Program-made: the position numbers and the translations under genes
Notes under the pieces: model-generated
What the model was told of the DNA's origin: nothing
The model's database searches: none
Seen by the model: the letters and a program-made list of their open reading frames with translations, nothing else
In this document: positions 39,938-50,138 of the stretch, piece after piece
Position numbering within the stretch: position 1 is the stretch's first letter
Layout of the letters: the number at the start of each line of letters is the position of its first letter
Assembly: GCF_014884385.1 (NCBI RefSeq)
Contig: NZ_WKFH01000003.1
Location: 3,690,001-3,754,000 of the forward strand
Length of the DNA stretch: 64,000 nucleotides
DNA from: Phycobacter azelaicus
Lineage (GTDB): Bacteria; Pseudomonadota; Alphaproteobacteria; Rhodobacterales; Rhodobacteraceae
Direction: 5' to 3'

Positions 39938-41758
39938 TCAATACCCGCTGTCGGTTGTCAGCACGAAGTGGCCAGGTTCCAGTTCCAGGTATTCCGAGGG
40001 CTCCGGTGTGTAACCAACCGGATGGATCGGAGAGGGAATCGGTTTGAAGTTCAGGTCCTTCTCGCTCTTGCGCTTGCGCGGGTCGGCAATCGGAACAGCC
40101 TTCATCAGCGCCTGTGTGTAAGCGTGGAGCGGATTGGCAAAGACCCGGTCACGCGGGCCAATTTCTACAATACGGCCCAAGTACATCACGCCGACCTGAT
40201 GGCTAACACGTTCCACAACGGCCATGTCGTGGCTGATGAAGAGGAACGAAAGGCCCAGCTCGGATTGCAGTTCCATCATCAGGTTGAGAACCTGCGCCTG
40301 CACCGACACGTCAAGCGCCGACACGGCCTCGTCCGCGACGATCAGTTTCGGGTTCAGAGCCAGGGCGCGGGCAATGGCGATCCGTTGACGCTGACCGCCG
40401 GACATTTCATGCGGGAAGCGGCGCATGAAACTGCGCGGCAGATGTACCCGGTCAAACAGTGATGCGACCCGGTCTTGCAGTTCAGACCCGGAAGCGAGCC
40501 CATAGTTGCGCATCGGCTCGGCAACCTGGTCCATCAGCTGCATCTGGGGATTGAGCGAGGCAAAGGGATCCTGGAAGATCATCTGCATATCAAGGCGCGC
40601 TTTGTGCAGATCTGAGTTGTTCAGATCCAGAATATTGCGCCCCTCGAAATTCACCTCCCCCGACAGCGGCTCAACAAGCCGCAGGATCGACCGGCCCGCC
40701 GTGGACTTGCCGCACCCGGATTCGCCCACCAGCGACAGGGTCTGACCCTTGAAAACCTTGAAAGAGACATCCTCCACCGCGTGGACATTCGCTACGGTGC
40801 GGCGCAACAGTCCGCCTTTGACCGGGAACCGCGTGGTGAGGTTCTTCACCTCGAGCAGCACCTCATCAGTGCCCTTGATCGGCTCAATCTTCTGACCCTC
40901 GACACCCATCAGCTTCATCGGCTCAGGATAGGGCTTGCCTTCCATCTCGCCCAGCTTCGGCACCGCGGCCAAGAGCGCCTTGGTGTAGTCATGCTGCGGG
41001 TTCTCGAAAATCTCGGTTACGGGGCCTTCCTCAACCTTGTTGCCCCGGAACATGACAACTACCCGGTCCGCCATCTGCGCCACCACGGCCATGTCATGGG
41101 TGATGAACATCACCGCCGTGCCGGTCTCGCGCTTGAGGCGGTCCATCAGGACGAGGATTTCGGCCTGAATGGTCACATCCAGTGCGGTTGTTGGCTCATC
41201 CGCAATCAGCAGTCGCGGTTCGCAGGCCATGGCCATCGCAATCACGACCCGCTGACGCATACCGCCCGACAGCTCGTGCGGGTACTGCTTGAGACGGCGC
41301 TCTGGCTCGGGAATGCGAACCTGACGCAGCAGTTCGAGCGCGCGCTCTTCAGCTTGTTTCTTGGTCATCCCCTTGTGAATGCGTAGCCCTTCGGTCAGCT
41401 GACGGCCCACGGTGAAGACCGGATTGAGCGCAGTCATCGGCTCCTGGAAGATCATGCCGATCTCGTTGCCGCGAATCTGCTTCATCATCTCCTGCTCGGC
41501 CTTGGCAAGATCCGTCGTCTCTCCACCACGGCCGTTGAACATCAACTCACCGCCTGCGATTTCGCCGCCCCCGAACTCTACAAGGCGCATGAGAGACAAA
41601 GAGGACACCGACTTACCCGATCCGGATTCGCCAACGATACAAACGGTTTCCCCCGGATTGACGTCGAAAGAAACGTTTTCAACGCCGACGACCGGTCCGT
41701 CCTTGGTCTGAAATTCGACCCGCAAGCCTTTAATTTGTGCAATTGGTTGGTCCAGCAC
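39938..41758 (-). CDS. Fused dual-ATPase of a peptide-type ABC importer (DppD-DppF fusion)
   Basis: 606-aa protein with two complete nucleotide-binding domains. The first has Walker A GESGSGKS, signature LSGGMRQR and Walker B LLIADEPT; the second has GESGCGKS, MSGGQRQR and LIVADEAVSALD. Each ends in an oligopeptide-transporter C-terminal extension. The start is GTG at 41758 with AAGGGGA upstream. It energises the divergently encoded DppA-DppB-DppC-type proteins at 42129-45973 and leads the operon with the ArgE-like and M20 genes. Confidence 0.93.
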   Translation of the reverse strand: MLDQPIAQIKGLRVEFQTKDGPVVGVENVSFDVNPGETVCIVGESGSGKSVSSLSLMRLVEFGGGEIAGGELMFNGRGGETTDLAKAEQEMMKQIRGNEIGMIFQEPMTALNPVFTVGRQLTEGLRIHKGMTKKQAEERALELLRQVRIPEPERRLKQYPHELSGGMRQRVVIAMAMACEPRLLIADEPTTALDVTIQAEILVLMDRLKRETGTAVMFITHDMAVVAQMADRVVVMFRGNKVEEGPVTEIFENPQHDYTKALLAAVPKLGEMEGKPYPEPMKLMGVEGQKIEPIKGTDEVLLEVKNLTTRFPVKGGLLRRTVANVHAVEDVSFKVFKGQTLSLVGESGCGKSTAGRSILRLVEPLSGEVNFEGRNILDLNNSDLHKARLDMQMIFQDPFASLNPQMQLMDQVAEPMRNYGLASGSELQDRVASLFDRVHLPRSFMRRFPHEMSGGQRQRIAIARALALNPKLIVADEAVSALDVSVQAQVLNLMMELQSELGLSFLFISHDMAVVERVSHQVGVMYLGRIVEIGPRDRVFANPLHAYTQALMKAVPIADPRKRKSEKDLNFKPIPSPIHPVGYTPEPSEYLELEPGHFVLTTDSGY

Positions 41759-42128
41759 CCCAGTCGTCCCCTTTTGGCGTTCTATTGCTCACCGCATCGA
41801 TGGCAGTGTTTCAAGGTCGTGATGTAAGCTGATCGACGAACATTCGTCAAACCCATGAGACCGGTCTGGGGGAATTTTTGGATCCAAAGGCTTGCAATTT
41901 CCGCAAACTCTGTTTCGATACGCGCACTGGCCATCAGGGGGCATCAGGGGAATGGGACCAAGCGATAGCTGCTTTGCGGAAACGCAGCGCTGGCTTTTGC
42001 GCTCCTCATCCATGCCTCATGGTGGTACGACGAACCATCCGCAGTGATGCGGCAACAGGTCCGGTCCTTAAAGTCCGGCCACATAACACGAAGAGCACCG
42101 TTTCTGTGTTCGACAAGGAGAGTGTGAA
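41759..42128. other. Divergent control region between ABC ATPase and substrate-binding protein genes
   Basis: 370 bases without a supported gene. Besides the minus-strand promoter and palindrome at 41822-41850, the plus side has an imperfect palindrome CCGGTCCTTAAAGTCCGG at 42061-42078 (14 of 18 positions symmetric), about 50 bases before the dppA-like start, and an AGGAG ribosome site. Two opposite reading frames of 74-84 codons exist but look like noise. Confidence 0.45.
41822..41850 (-). promoter_or_regulatory. Predicted promoter and overlapping palindrome upstream of the fused ABC ATPase
   Basis: On the minus strand a -35 TTGACG (41845-41850) and a weak -10 TTACAT (41822-41827) are spaced by 17 bases. 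A palindrome GACGAA-CA-TTCGTC (41835-41848) overlaps the -35 and spacer, a typical repressor position. The regulator is not encoded nearby. Confidence 0.4.
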
Positions 42129-43829
42129 ATGAAAATCAAAACCCTATTGATGGGTGCTATTGCGTCTGCGGCGCTTGCCCCGGCAGCTTTTGCCGAACGC
42201 GGCGCAGATGGCCAGGTCAGCATCATTTACTGGCAGGCGCCGTCGATTCTGAACCCGTTCCTGTCGGGTGGTACAAAGGACGTAGAGGCCGCCTCTTTGG
42301 TCATTGAGCCGCTCGCCCGCTACGATCCCAACGGTCAGATGGTTCCCTTCCTCGCCGAAGAGATCCCGACGGTTGCTAACGGTGGCGTCAGCGAAGATCT
42401 GACCTCCATCACCTGGAAGATCAAATCCGGTCTCACCTGGTCCGATGGCACCCCGTTTACCTCGAAGGATGTGAAATTCACCTATGACTACTGCACCCAC
42501 CCCGAAGGCGGCTGTGCGCAGGTCACCAAGTTCGAAGGCGTAACCTCGGTCGAAACCCCGGACGATCTGACCGTCAAGGTCACCTTCGAAGGCCCGACCC
42601 CCTTCCCCTATGGCCCCTTCGTTGGCGGTGAAAGCCCGATCATCCAGGCTGCTCAGTTCGCCGAGTGCCTGGGTGCAAAAGCGCCCGAGTGCACCGAGGC
42701 AAACTTCAACCCGATCGGCACCGGCCCGTTCGTCGTTGACGAATTCAAGCCGAACGACGTGATCACCTTCTCGGCAAACCCGAACTACCGTGACCCGGCG
42801 AAGCCTGCCTTCGGCAAGGTCCTGTTCAAGGGTGGTGGTGACGCAACCGCAGCCGGCCGTGCCGTGATGGAAACCGGCGAATTCGACTACGCCTGGAACC
42901 TGCAGCTGGCCCCCGATGTGATCGCACAGATGGAAGCAGGCGGCAAAGGCAAGGCCATCGCAGGCTTTGGTCCGCTGGTCGAGCGCCTGATGCTGAACAA
43001 CACCAACCCCGATCCGGCGCTTGGCCCGGACGAGCGTTCCGTGGTGCGTCCGCACCCCTTCTTGGGCGACCCGGCCGTCTACAAGGCAATGTCCATGGCC
43101 ATCGACCGGCCCCTGTTGGTGGAAATCGGTTACGGCAAAGCCGGCAAAGTGACCTGTAACTGGGTGCCTGCACCTGCGGTTTACGCGGCCGATATTCCGG
43201 GCTGTGAAGTCCAGGACATCGCTGGCGCCAACAAGATGCTGGACGATGCTGGCTACAAGGACACCAACGGTGACGGCGTTCGCGAGACCCCGGACGGCAA
43301 GCCAATGAAGATCCTGTACCAGACCTCGACCAACGCCGTGCGTCAGGACTTCCAGGCTCTGATCAAGCAGTGGTGGAGCGAGATCGGCATCGAAACCGAA
43401 CTGCGCAACATCAACGCATCGGTCTTCTTTGGCGGTGACCCGGGCTCCCCGGATACCTTCCAGAAGTTCTATGCCGACGTTGAAATGTACGCCAACACCT
43501 TCAACGGTACCGACCCGCAGTCCTACTTTGGTAACGGCCTGTGCGACAAGGCACCGAGCCCCGCGTCCCAGTGGCAGGGTGAGAACATCTCCCGCTTCTG
43601 CGACGAGGAGTTCGACGCGCTGCACGCTGAGCTGACCAAGACCGCGGACGCTGCCAAGCGCGCCGAAATCGGCCAGCAGCTGAACACGATGATCTTCGAA
43701 AAAGGCGGCATGATCCCGCTGGTTCACCGTGGTCGTCTGTCCGGTCAGGCAAACTCCCTCGGTGGTCACGTCCTGAACGTCTGGGACAGCGAACTCTGGG
43801 ATATCGCTGACTGGTACCGCATCAAGTAA
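42129..43829 (+). CDS. Periplasmic peptide/opine-type ABC transporter substrate-binding protein
   Basis: 566-aa extracytoplasmic solute receptor (SBP family 5). Signal peptide MKIKTLLMGAIASAALAPAAFA is cut before ERGADGQ. Family features include the N-terminal IIYWQAPSILNPFLSGG, WKIKSGLTWSDGTPFTSKDV and the late lobe with YFGNGLCDKA. Several cysteines form likely disulfides (TYDYCTHPEGGCAQ, AECLGAKAPEC). AGGAG lies 8 bases before ATG. Codon use looks highly optimised, as expected for an abundant binding protein. A hairpin attenuator separates it from the permeases. Ligand unknown; peptides or N-acyl amino acids fit the cluster. Confidence 0.93.
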   Translation: MKIKTLLMGAIASAALAPAAFAERGADGQVSIIYWQAPSILNPFLSGGTKDVEAASLVIEPLARYDPNGQMVPFLAEEIPTVANGGVSEDLTSITWKIKSGLTWSDGTPFTSKDVKFTYDYCTHPEGGCAQVTKFEGVTSVETPDDLTVKVTFEGPTPFPYGPFVGGESPIIQAAQFAECLGAKAPECTEANFNPIGTGPFVVDEFKPNDVITFSANPNYRDPAKPAFGKVLFKGGGDATAAGRAVMETGEFDYAWNLQLAPDVIAQMEAGGKGKAIAGFGPLVERLMLNNTNPDPALGPDERSVVRPHPFLGDPAVYKAMSMAIDRPLLVEIGYGKAGKVTCNWVPAPAVYAADIPGCEVQDIAGANKMLDDAGYKDTNGDGVRETPDGKPMKILYQTSTNAVRQDFQALIKQWWSEIGIETELRNINASVFFGGDPGSPDTFQKFYADVEMYANTFNGTDPQSYFGNGLCDKAPSPASQWQGENISRFCDEEFDALHAELTKTADAAKRAEIGQQLNTMIFEKGGMIPLVHRGRLSGQANSLGGHVLNVWDSELWDIADWYRIK

Positions 43830-43846
43830 GCGACCTTAGGTCCCTT

Positions 43847-43873
43847 GAGGCCCCGGTTCAGCGCCGGGGCCTC
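43847..43873 (+). terminator. Attenuator hairpin between binding protein and permease genes
   Basis: A perfect 10-bp stem GAGGCCCCGG / CCGGGGCCTC with a 7-base loop lies 17 bases after the binding-protein stop, with only a weak T-rich tail (TTGCCATTT). Such hairpins let abundant binding-protein mRNA accumulate over the permease part of the transcript. Confidence 0.7.
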
Positions 43874-43980
43874 TTGCCATTTCCGTCCTGATCCGCTTTA
43901 GCGCGCCGGACAAATGGAGCATAGGCGGACCTTCCGCCGCTCTGCCCTGACACAAACGAAAATCCAAAGGCGCCTCACTG

Positions 43981-44980
<1,000 letters not shown>

Positions 44981-44988
<8 letters not shown>

Positions 44989-45973
44989 TGCAGCCAAAGA
45001 TAAGGCCGTACAGCACTCCAGCGTGCAGCAAGAATCCGACAAGCCCGCTCGTAGTCAGTGGCGCGACATCTGGGATCAGTTCAAATCCCACCGTGGTGCC
45101 CTGTTCGGCGGCTGTATGTTCCTGTTCATCTGTCTTGGCGTGATCGTGGGTCCCTTCGTCTACTGGAACGATGCGCAATTCGTTCCAACCGGGCGCGACT
45201 TCATCAAGCTGCGCGACATGCGCCCGATCTATCACATGCTGTGGGATCCCTCGGCCAAGATGGACTGGGCCTACCCTCTTGGCACCGACAATCTGGGCCG
45301 CGACACCCTCGCACGTCTGATGTTCGGTGGTCGCGTGTCTCTGGCGGTTGGCATGGCCGCGATGATCCTAGCCTTGCTGCTGGGCTCGCTCGTTGGCGTG
45401 ATCGCAGGCTATTTCAAAAAGCTCGACGGCCTTTTGATGCGTCTGACTGACCTGTTCCTGGCCCTGCCCCTCTTGCCGATGATCCTGGTAGCCGCGGTTC
45501 TCTTCCGCGAAGCCCTGTCCAAAAGCATCGGCCCCGAGGGCGGCGTTTTCGTTCTGATCGTCTGCCTGATCGGCATCACCTCCTGGATGCCCACCGCGCG
45601 GATCGTGCGGGGCGATGTGCTGGCCATCAAGGAGCGCGAGTTCGTTCTGGCAGCTCGCTCCATCGGCACCACACCGCGCAGCATCATCACGCGCCACATC
45701 CTGCCAAACGTGCTGTCGCCCATCATGGTCTCGGCAACTCTGGGGATCGCAACCGCGATCATCACGGAATCGGCGCTGTCGTTCCTTGGTTTCGGCTTCC
45801 CGCCGGACTTCCCCACCTGGGGACGCCTCCTGAACGACGCGGTGGACCGCATGACGCTCTTCCCTGAGCGCGTTCTCTGGCCCGGCATCCTGATCTCGCT
45901 GACTGTTCTGAGCGTCAACTATCTTGGCGACGGCCTGCGCGATGCGCTGGATCCGCGAATCCGCGGACGTTAA
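44981..45973 (+). CDS. Peptide-type ABC transporter permease, DppC-like
   Basis: 330-aa second permease of the heterodimer. It starts MTDAAKDKAVQHSS inside the 3' end of the DppB-like gene. After a cytoplasmic N-tail and the OppC-type N-terminal TM, it has GTDNLGRDTLARLMFGGRVS and the EAA loop EFVLAARSIGTTPRSIITRH. It ends in the standard DGLRDALDPRIRGR. A terminator follows about 60 bases downstream, so the plus operon is binding protein-B-C only and depends on the divergent fused ATPase. Confidence 0.95.
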
Positions 45974-46034
45974 GCGGGCCTAACCGGGCGAAACGCTTCC
46001 AACGTCCGCACATATTCAAATAAAAACATAACCT

Positions 46035-46068
46035 CCGGCCGCCCCAGTTGGACGGCCGGTTTGTTTTT
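46035..46068 (+). terminator. Rho-independent terminator after the DppC-like gene
   Basis: Stem CCGGCCG / CGGCCGG (7 bp) with an 11-base loop, followed by TTTGTTTTT on the plus strand. Confidence 0.82.
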
Positions 46069-46177
46069 CCAGCATTCCCCCGCCAGAACCTCCGTACCAG
46101 ACCCCCATCTCGAAACGGGAAAGCTTCCCGCACACACACGCAAAAATCGCAGACCTTCCCCTTGTCCGGTCGGCTAA

Positions 46178-46195
46178 TTCCCGCCATTTCGGGAA
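46178..46195. promoter_or_regulatory. Inverted repeat upstream of the YeeE/YedE gene
   Basis: TTCCCG-N6-CGGGAA, with perfect 6-bp arms, lies 30 bases before the ATG at 46225, where it would overlap a promoter or leader. The binding factor is unknown; a sulfur-responsive regulator is a guess from the downstream gene. Confidence 0.35.
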
Positions 46196-46224
46196 AAAGT
46201 TCCGATTTACCGATGGAGAACGTC

Positions 46225-47298
46225 ATGTTCGAAACACTTGGTTTTGAAGAGACCACGGCCCGCGAGGCATCTGTTCTCTTCGCGCTTGGCATTGGTCTTG
46301 TCTTTGGCGTGCTGGCGCAGCTCACCAGCTTCTGCCTGCGCCGCACCATCACCGGCAGCGACCGCAGCCAGGCGGCCGGCGTCTGGGCGCTGGCCCTGGC
46401 GGTTGCAGTCCTTGGCACCCAAGGCGCCGTCTCACAGGGCTGGATCAGCTTTGAGGATCACCGTCTGCTGGCCGCTGATTTGCCGGTTCTGGCTGTTGTC
46501 ACCGGAGGGCTGATGTTCGGCGCGGGCATGATCCTCACGCGCGGCTGTGTCTCCCGACTGATGGTGCTGAGCGGCACCGGCAACCTGCGCGCGCTTCTGG
46601 TGATTGCCGTCTTTGCCATCACCGCCCATGCCACCCTTAAAGGAATTCTGGCGCCGCTGCGCACAAGCCTAGGTTCGGTCACCCTTCCCCTGGGCGAAAC
46701 GGCTTCTCTGGCGGCGCTGCCGGGCGGAGGCCTCGTCTGGGCCGCCCTGATTGCCATTGCCGCGCTGGTGGTCGCCCTGCGGTCTGGCAATCGCATCCCG
46801 GCCCTTGCGGGGGCAGCTGTCATCGGCCTCTTGGTGCCGCTGGCCTGGGTCGGCACAGGCTATGTTCTCTATGATGAATTCGACCCCATCGCGATGGAGA
46901 GCCTCTCGTTCACCGCGCCGTCAGCCGATTCGCTGTTCTACGTGGTCGCCTCAAGCGCCGTGTCCGGCAGCTTTGGAACCGGTCTTGTGGGCGGTGTGCT
47001 GGTCGGTGCACTGATCGCTGCGCTGATGACAGGCCGGTTCCAGTGGCAGAGCTTTGAAAGCCCTGCGCAAACCGGTCGCTACCTCTTCGGGGCAGTTCTG
47101 ATGGGCGTCGGCGGTGTTCTGGCCGGAGGCTGCACCGTAGGCGCAGGCCTTGCAGGCGTTCCGACCCTTGGTGTGGCCGCCATTCTGGCGCTTGCCGCGA
47201 TCATCCTCGGCGGCATCGCCACCCATGCTGCGCTCAATGCAGTTTCTTCCGGATCCGCCGCACAGCGAGCCACACCAGCGCCACAACCGGCAGAGTGA
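46225..47298 (+). CDS. YeeE/YedE family membrane transporter (sulfur-compound uptake type)
   Basis: 357-aa multi-span membrane protein. It has the conserved cysteines of the YeeE/YedE (TsuA-like) family near residues 37 (SFCLRRTI), 108 (LTRGCVSRLMV) and 303 (GGCTVGAGL), with duplicated halves. In characterised members these cysteines pass thiosulfate through the membrane. ATG 46225 has GGAGAACG before it; an in-frame ATG four codons upstream lacks a ribosome site. There is no adjacent rhodanese or TusA gene. The last 65 bases overlap the convergent DUF3422 gene. Confidence 0.85.
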   Translation: MFETLGFEETTAREASVLFALGIGLVFGVLAQLTSFCLRRTITGSDRSQAAGVWALALAVAVLGTQGAVSQGWISFEDHRLLAADLPVLAVVTGGLMFGAGMILTRGCVSRLMVLSGTGNLRALLVIAVFAITAHATLKGILAPLRTSLGSVTLPLGETASLAALPGGGLVWAALIAIAALVVALRSGNRIPALAGAAVIGLLVPLAWVGTGYVLYDEFDPIAMESLSFTAPSADSLFYVVASSAVSGSFGTGLVGGVLVGALIAALMTGRFQWQSFESPAQTGRYLFGAVLMGVGGVLAGGCTVGAGLAGVPTLGVAAILALAAIILGGIATHAALNAVSSGSAAQRATPAPQPAE

Positions 47299-48514
47299 TC
47301 AGCCCAGTCATCATCCCCTTGCTGAGCCCCACGGGCCCGGCGAGGGGATAGAGCGCGTAGGAGGCAAGGGAGACCGCGTAGTAGCTGATCGCAACAACGG
47401 ACAGTCCCTCGACCGTGTGTTGCAGGCGCAAAGCGGTATCCGCCCGCCGGTCCATGCTCTCCAGCAGCGCCTGGTTCTGCGCGCTGCGCTCCACATCCAC
47501 CCGGGTCCGAAGCAACTCCCCTGCTCTACGCGCCCGATCCGCCAGCGTCACCAGGCGTTTTTCGGTGGATTTCACCGTTCGCATCGCCGGCTCATACCGG
47601 CGCAGCATGAACTCTGAAAAGGTTTGGTAGCCCTCGAGCCGCTCTTCCCGCAACAGCTTGATCCGCTGGTTCACCAAGGCCTCATAGGCCCCGGTTGCGC
47701 CAAACCGAAAGGCGGCACGTGCCGCCATTGCTTCCAACTCGGCGGACACGGTCAGCAGATGCGACAGGGTCTGCTCTGCCGGCACGCTGCTGCCGGTCAT
47801 TTCAACCATGATCTCGCTAAGATGCGTGTCAAGGTTGCCAATAGTCGGCGTAAGACTGCGCGCGCGGGAGAACCCCAGCATCGACATCGCACGATAGGTT
47901 TCGATCTCGCAGAGCCGTTGAATAATGCGTCCGATACGGCGGCTGCCGGTTTCCCGGTTCACAAAGGCAACAAAGCGCATATGCCCAGCCGGATCGATAC
48001 GGAAATCCCCGGCGACAACCGCATTGTCATCCAGAACCCGCGACACAGCCATGCTCTCGGGGACAAGCCAGTCCTGCAGAATGGATTTGATAGCGGAGGT
48101 TTGCGGCCGTTCAAGAACCCGTACCATCAGGGAGGTGATCCGCTGCCCCGGTGCCTGCTCCAGCCAGTCCGCAGGGAATACCTCGAAATCCACGGGGTCA
48201 AAGGGGCGTTCGCTGACCCCATCGCTGTACAGGGTGTAGCTCACGAATTCGGTGTGCTGCTCCCACTTGAGCATGTGACGGCCCAGCTTGGCTGCGTGAT
48301 GGGTGGCGCCCGGCTTGGGATGCGGCGCGCCGTGCCGATCAAGGAGATCCACAAGATGCGCAATGTCCAGGCTCCGGTCCCGATGCACCGCCTCCTCGGG
48401 CTGTTTGATCGCCAGGTAAACGACGGTACTGGGACAGGTCATTGTCGGGAAGGGCCGGGCGTGCAACTCATTGGCGAGCTGATAGCGCAACGGGTGATCC
48501 TGGATCGGGGGCAT
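47234..48514 (-). CDS. DUF3422 family protein with C-terminal membrane hairpin
   Basis: 426-aa protein. A conserved soluble N-terminal part (HPLRYQLANELHARPFP; LKWEQHTEFVSYTLYS; DWLVPESMAVSRVLD) is followed by a long helical, probably coiled-coil stretch around residues 290-370 and two membrane helices (about 375-425) before a short basic tail. That layout is the DUF3422 family, of unknown function, common in alpha- and gammaproteobacteria. ATG 48514 has GAGGAG upstream. It overlaps the convergent transporter gene by 65 bases, an unusually long tail-to-tail overlap. Confidence 0.87.
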   Translation of the reverse strand: MPPIQDHPLRYQLANELHARPFPTMTCPSTVVYLAIKQPEEAVHRDRSLDIAHLVDLLDRHGAPHPKPGATHHAAKLGRHMLKWEQHTEFVSYTLYSDGVSERPFDPVDFEVFPADWLEQAPGQRITSLMVRVLERPQTSAIKSILQDWLVPESMAVSRVLDDNAVVAGDFRIDPAGHMRFVAFVNRETGSRRIGRIIQRLCEIETYRAMSMLGFSRARSLTPTIGNLDTHLSEIMVEMTGSSVPAEQTLSHLLTVSAELEAMAARAAFRFGATGAYEALVNQRIKLLREERLEGYQTFSEFMLRRYEPAMRTVKSTEKRLVTLADRARRAGELLRTRVDVERSAQNQALLESMDRRADTALRLQHTVEGLSVVAISYYAVSLASYALYPLAGPVGLSKGMMTGLITLPVVALVWLAVRRIRKKLH

Positions 48515-48637
48515 TGCGAGGCTCCTCTGCGGGTAGGCTGACCATAGACGAGGCGACACCCCCTGTAAAGAAGCGCATTAATTCAATAGCTTACAGGAAT
48601 ACAACGGCATACAGTTGCCGTACAACGGGCTATGACG

Positions 48638-48667
48638 AAAAAAGGCGCCCACGAAGGAGCGCCTTTT
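48638..48667 (-). terminator. Terminator of the pntAB operon
   Basis: Downstream of pntB on the minus strand, stem AAAAGGCGC / GCGCCTTTT with a 10-base loop, then TTTTTTCG. The stem is symmetric enough to stop transcription in both directions. Confidence 0.85.
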
Positions 48668-48691
48668 CAATCCGTTCTACCCTCAGGCAGA

Positions 48692-50125
48692 TCAGTTGAT
48701 TTTGGTCAGAAGGTCGTCCAGCGACTTCTTGGCATCGCCGTAGAACATGCGCGTGTTTTCCTTGTAGAACAGCGGGTTCTCGATGCCGGAATAGCCGGTG
48801 CCCTGACCGCGTTTGGAGACGAATACCTGCTTTGCCTTCCAGCATTCCAGAACCGGCATGCCGGCGATGGGGCTGTTCGGGTCTTCCTGTGCAGCAGGGT
48901 TCACAATGTCGTTGGAGCCAATGACGATGGCCACATCGGTATCCGGGAAATCCTCGTTGATCTCGTCCATTTCCAGAACGATGTCATAAGGCACCTTGGC
49001 CTCGGCCAGAAGCACGTTCATGTGCCCCGGCAGTCGGCCCGCAACAGGGTGGATCGCAAAACGAACCTCTTTGCCCTTAGCACGCAAACGGCGCGTCAGC
49101 TCTGCCACGTTGGACTGAGCCTGTGCAACAGCCATGCCGTAGCCCGGGATGATGATGATGCTGTCAGCCTCATCCAGCGCCTGTGCGACGCCGTCGGCGT
49201 CGATCGCGACCTGTTCGCCCTCGACCTCCATTGCCGGACCCGAAGTGCCACCAAAGCCGCCGAGGATCACTGAGATGAAAGAGCGATTCATCGCCTTACA
49301 CATGATGTAAGAGAGGATCGCACCCGAAGAACCAACCAGCGCACCCACAACGATCAAAAGGTCATTACCAAGGGAGAAGCCGATCGCAGCGGCCGCCCAG
49401 CCCGAGTAGGAGTTCAGCATCGAGACAACCACCGGCATGTCGGCGCCGCCGATGCCCATGATCAGATGGTAGCCAATGAACAGCGCAGCCACGGTCAGGA
49501 TCAGCAGCGGCAGAACCGAACCGGAGGAGAGGTACCAGATCAGGCACAGGAACGAGAGACCCGCCGCTCCTGCATTGAGCGCATGACCGCCCGGCAGCTT
49601 GGTCGCAGCCGATGTCACCCGGCCTGACAGCTTACCATAAGCAATCACCGACCCGGTAAAGGTCACAGCCCCGATCCAGATACCCAGCGAGGCTTCGACG
49701 CGCAGGATATTGATCTCGACCGCGTCCTTTTTGGCAAGAAGCGCAGCAAAACCTTCAAGCGACTTTTTCGCAGCCTCGTCCATGGCCAGAACATTGCCCA
49801 GTTCGAAATGTGCGTTGAAGCCCACGAAAACCGCGGCAAGACCGACCAGCGCATGCATGCCAGCCACAAGCTCTGGCATCTGGGTCATTTCGACCTTGCT
49901 TGCCAGTTGATAGCCGATCAGACCACCAGCAGCGATCAGCACCAGCGACAACAGCCAGAAGCCGGAGCCCGGCCCGATTAGCGTTGCGAAGACCGCAATT
50001 GCCATGCCGACAATGCCATACCAGACTGCGCGCTTTGCGCTTTCCTGCCCTGAAAGGCCGCCCAGCGAAAGGATGAAGAGCACAGCCGCGACCACATAGG
50101 CCGCTGTCGTAAATCCGTATTCCAT
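48692..50125 (-). CDS. pntB: NAD(P) transhydrogenase subunit beta
   Basis: 477-aa membrane subunit of the proton-translocating transhydrogenase that reduces NADP+ with NADH using the proton gradient. An N-terminal set of about nine membrane helices (to residue ~275) precedes the NADP-binding domain III, with the Rossmann-like [38 protein letters not shown] and [12 protein letters not shown] all conserved. It lies 13 bases after pntA. Confidence 0.97.
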   Translation of the reverse strand: MEYGFTTAAYVVAAVLFILSLGGLSGQESAKRAVWYGIVGMAIAVFATLIGPGSGFWLLSLVLIAAGGLIGYQLASKVEMTQMPELVAGMHALVGLAAVFVGFNAHFELGNVLAMDEAAKKSLEGFAALLAKKDAVEINILRVEASLGIWIGAVTFTGSVIAYGKLSGRVTSAATKLPGGHALNAGAAGLSFLCLIWYLSSGSVLPLLILTVAALFIGYHLIMGIGGADMPVVVSMLNSYSGWAAAAIGFSLGNDLLIVVGALVGSSGAILSYIMCKAMNRSFISVILGGFGGTSGPAMEVEGEQVAIDADGVAQALDEADSIIIIPGYGMAVAQAQSNVAELTRRLRAKGKEVRFAIHPVAGRLPGHMNVLLAEAKVPYDIVLEMDEINEDFPDTDVAIVIGSNDIVNPAAQEDPNSPIAGMPVLECWKAKQVFVSKRGQGTGYSGIENPLFYKENTRMFYGDAKKSLDDLLTKIN

Positions 50126-50138
50126 CTACCTGTACTCC

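Noticed and set aside
41789..42132. Two small opposite frames (74 and 84 codons) in the dpp control region
   Set aside because: They overlap each other and the predicted promoter and palindromes; composition is unlike coding sequence here.
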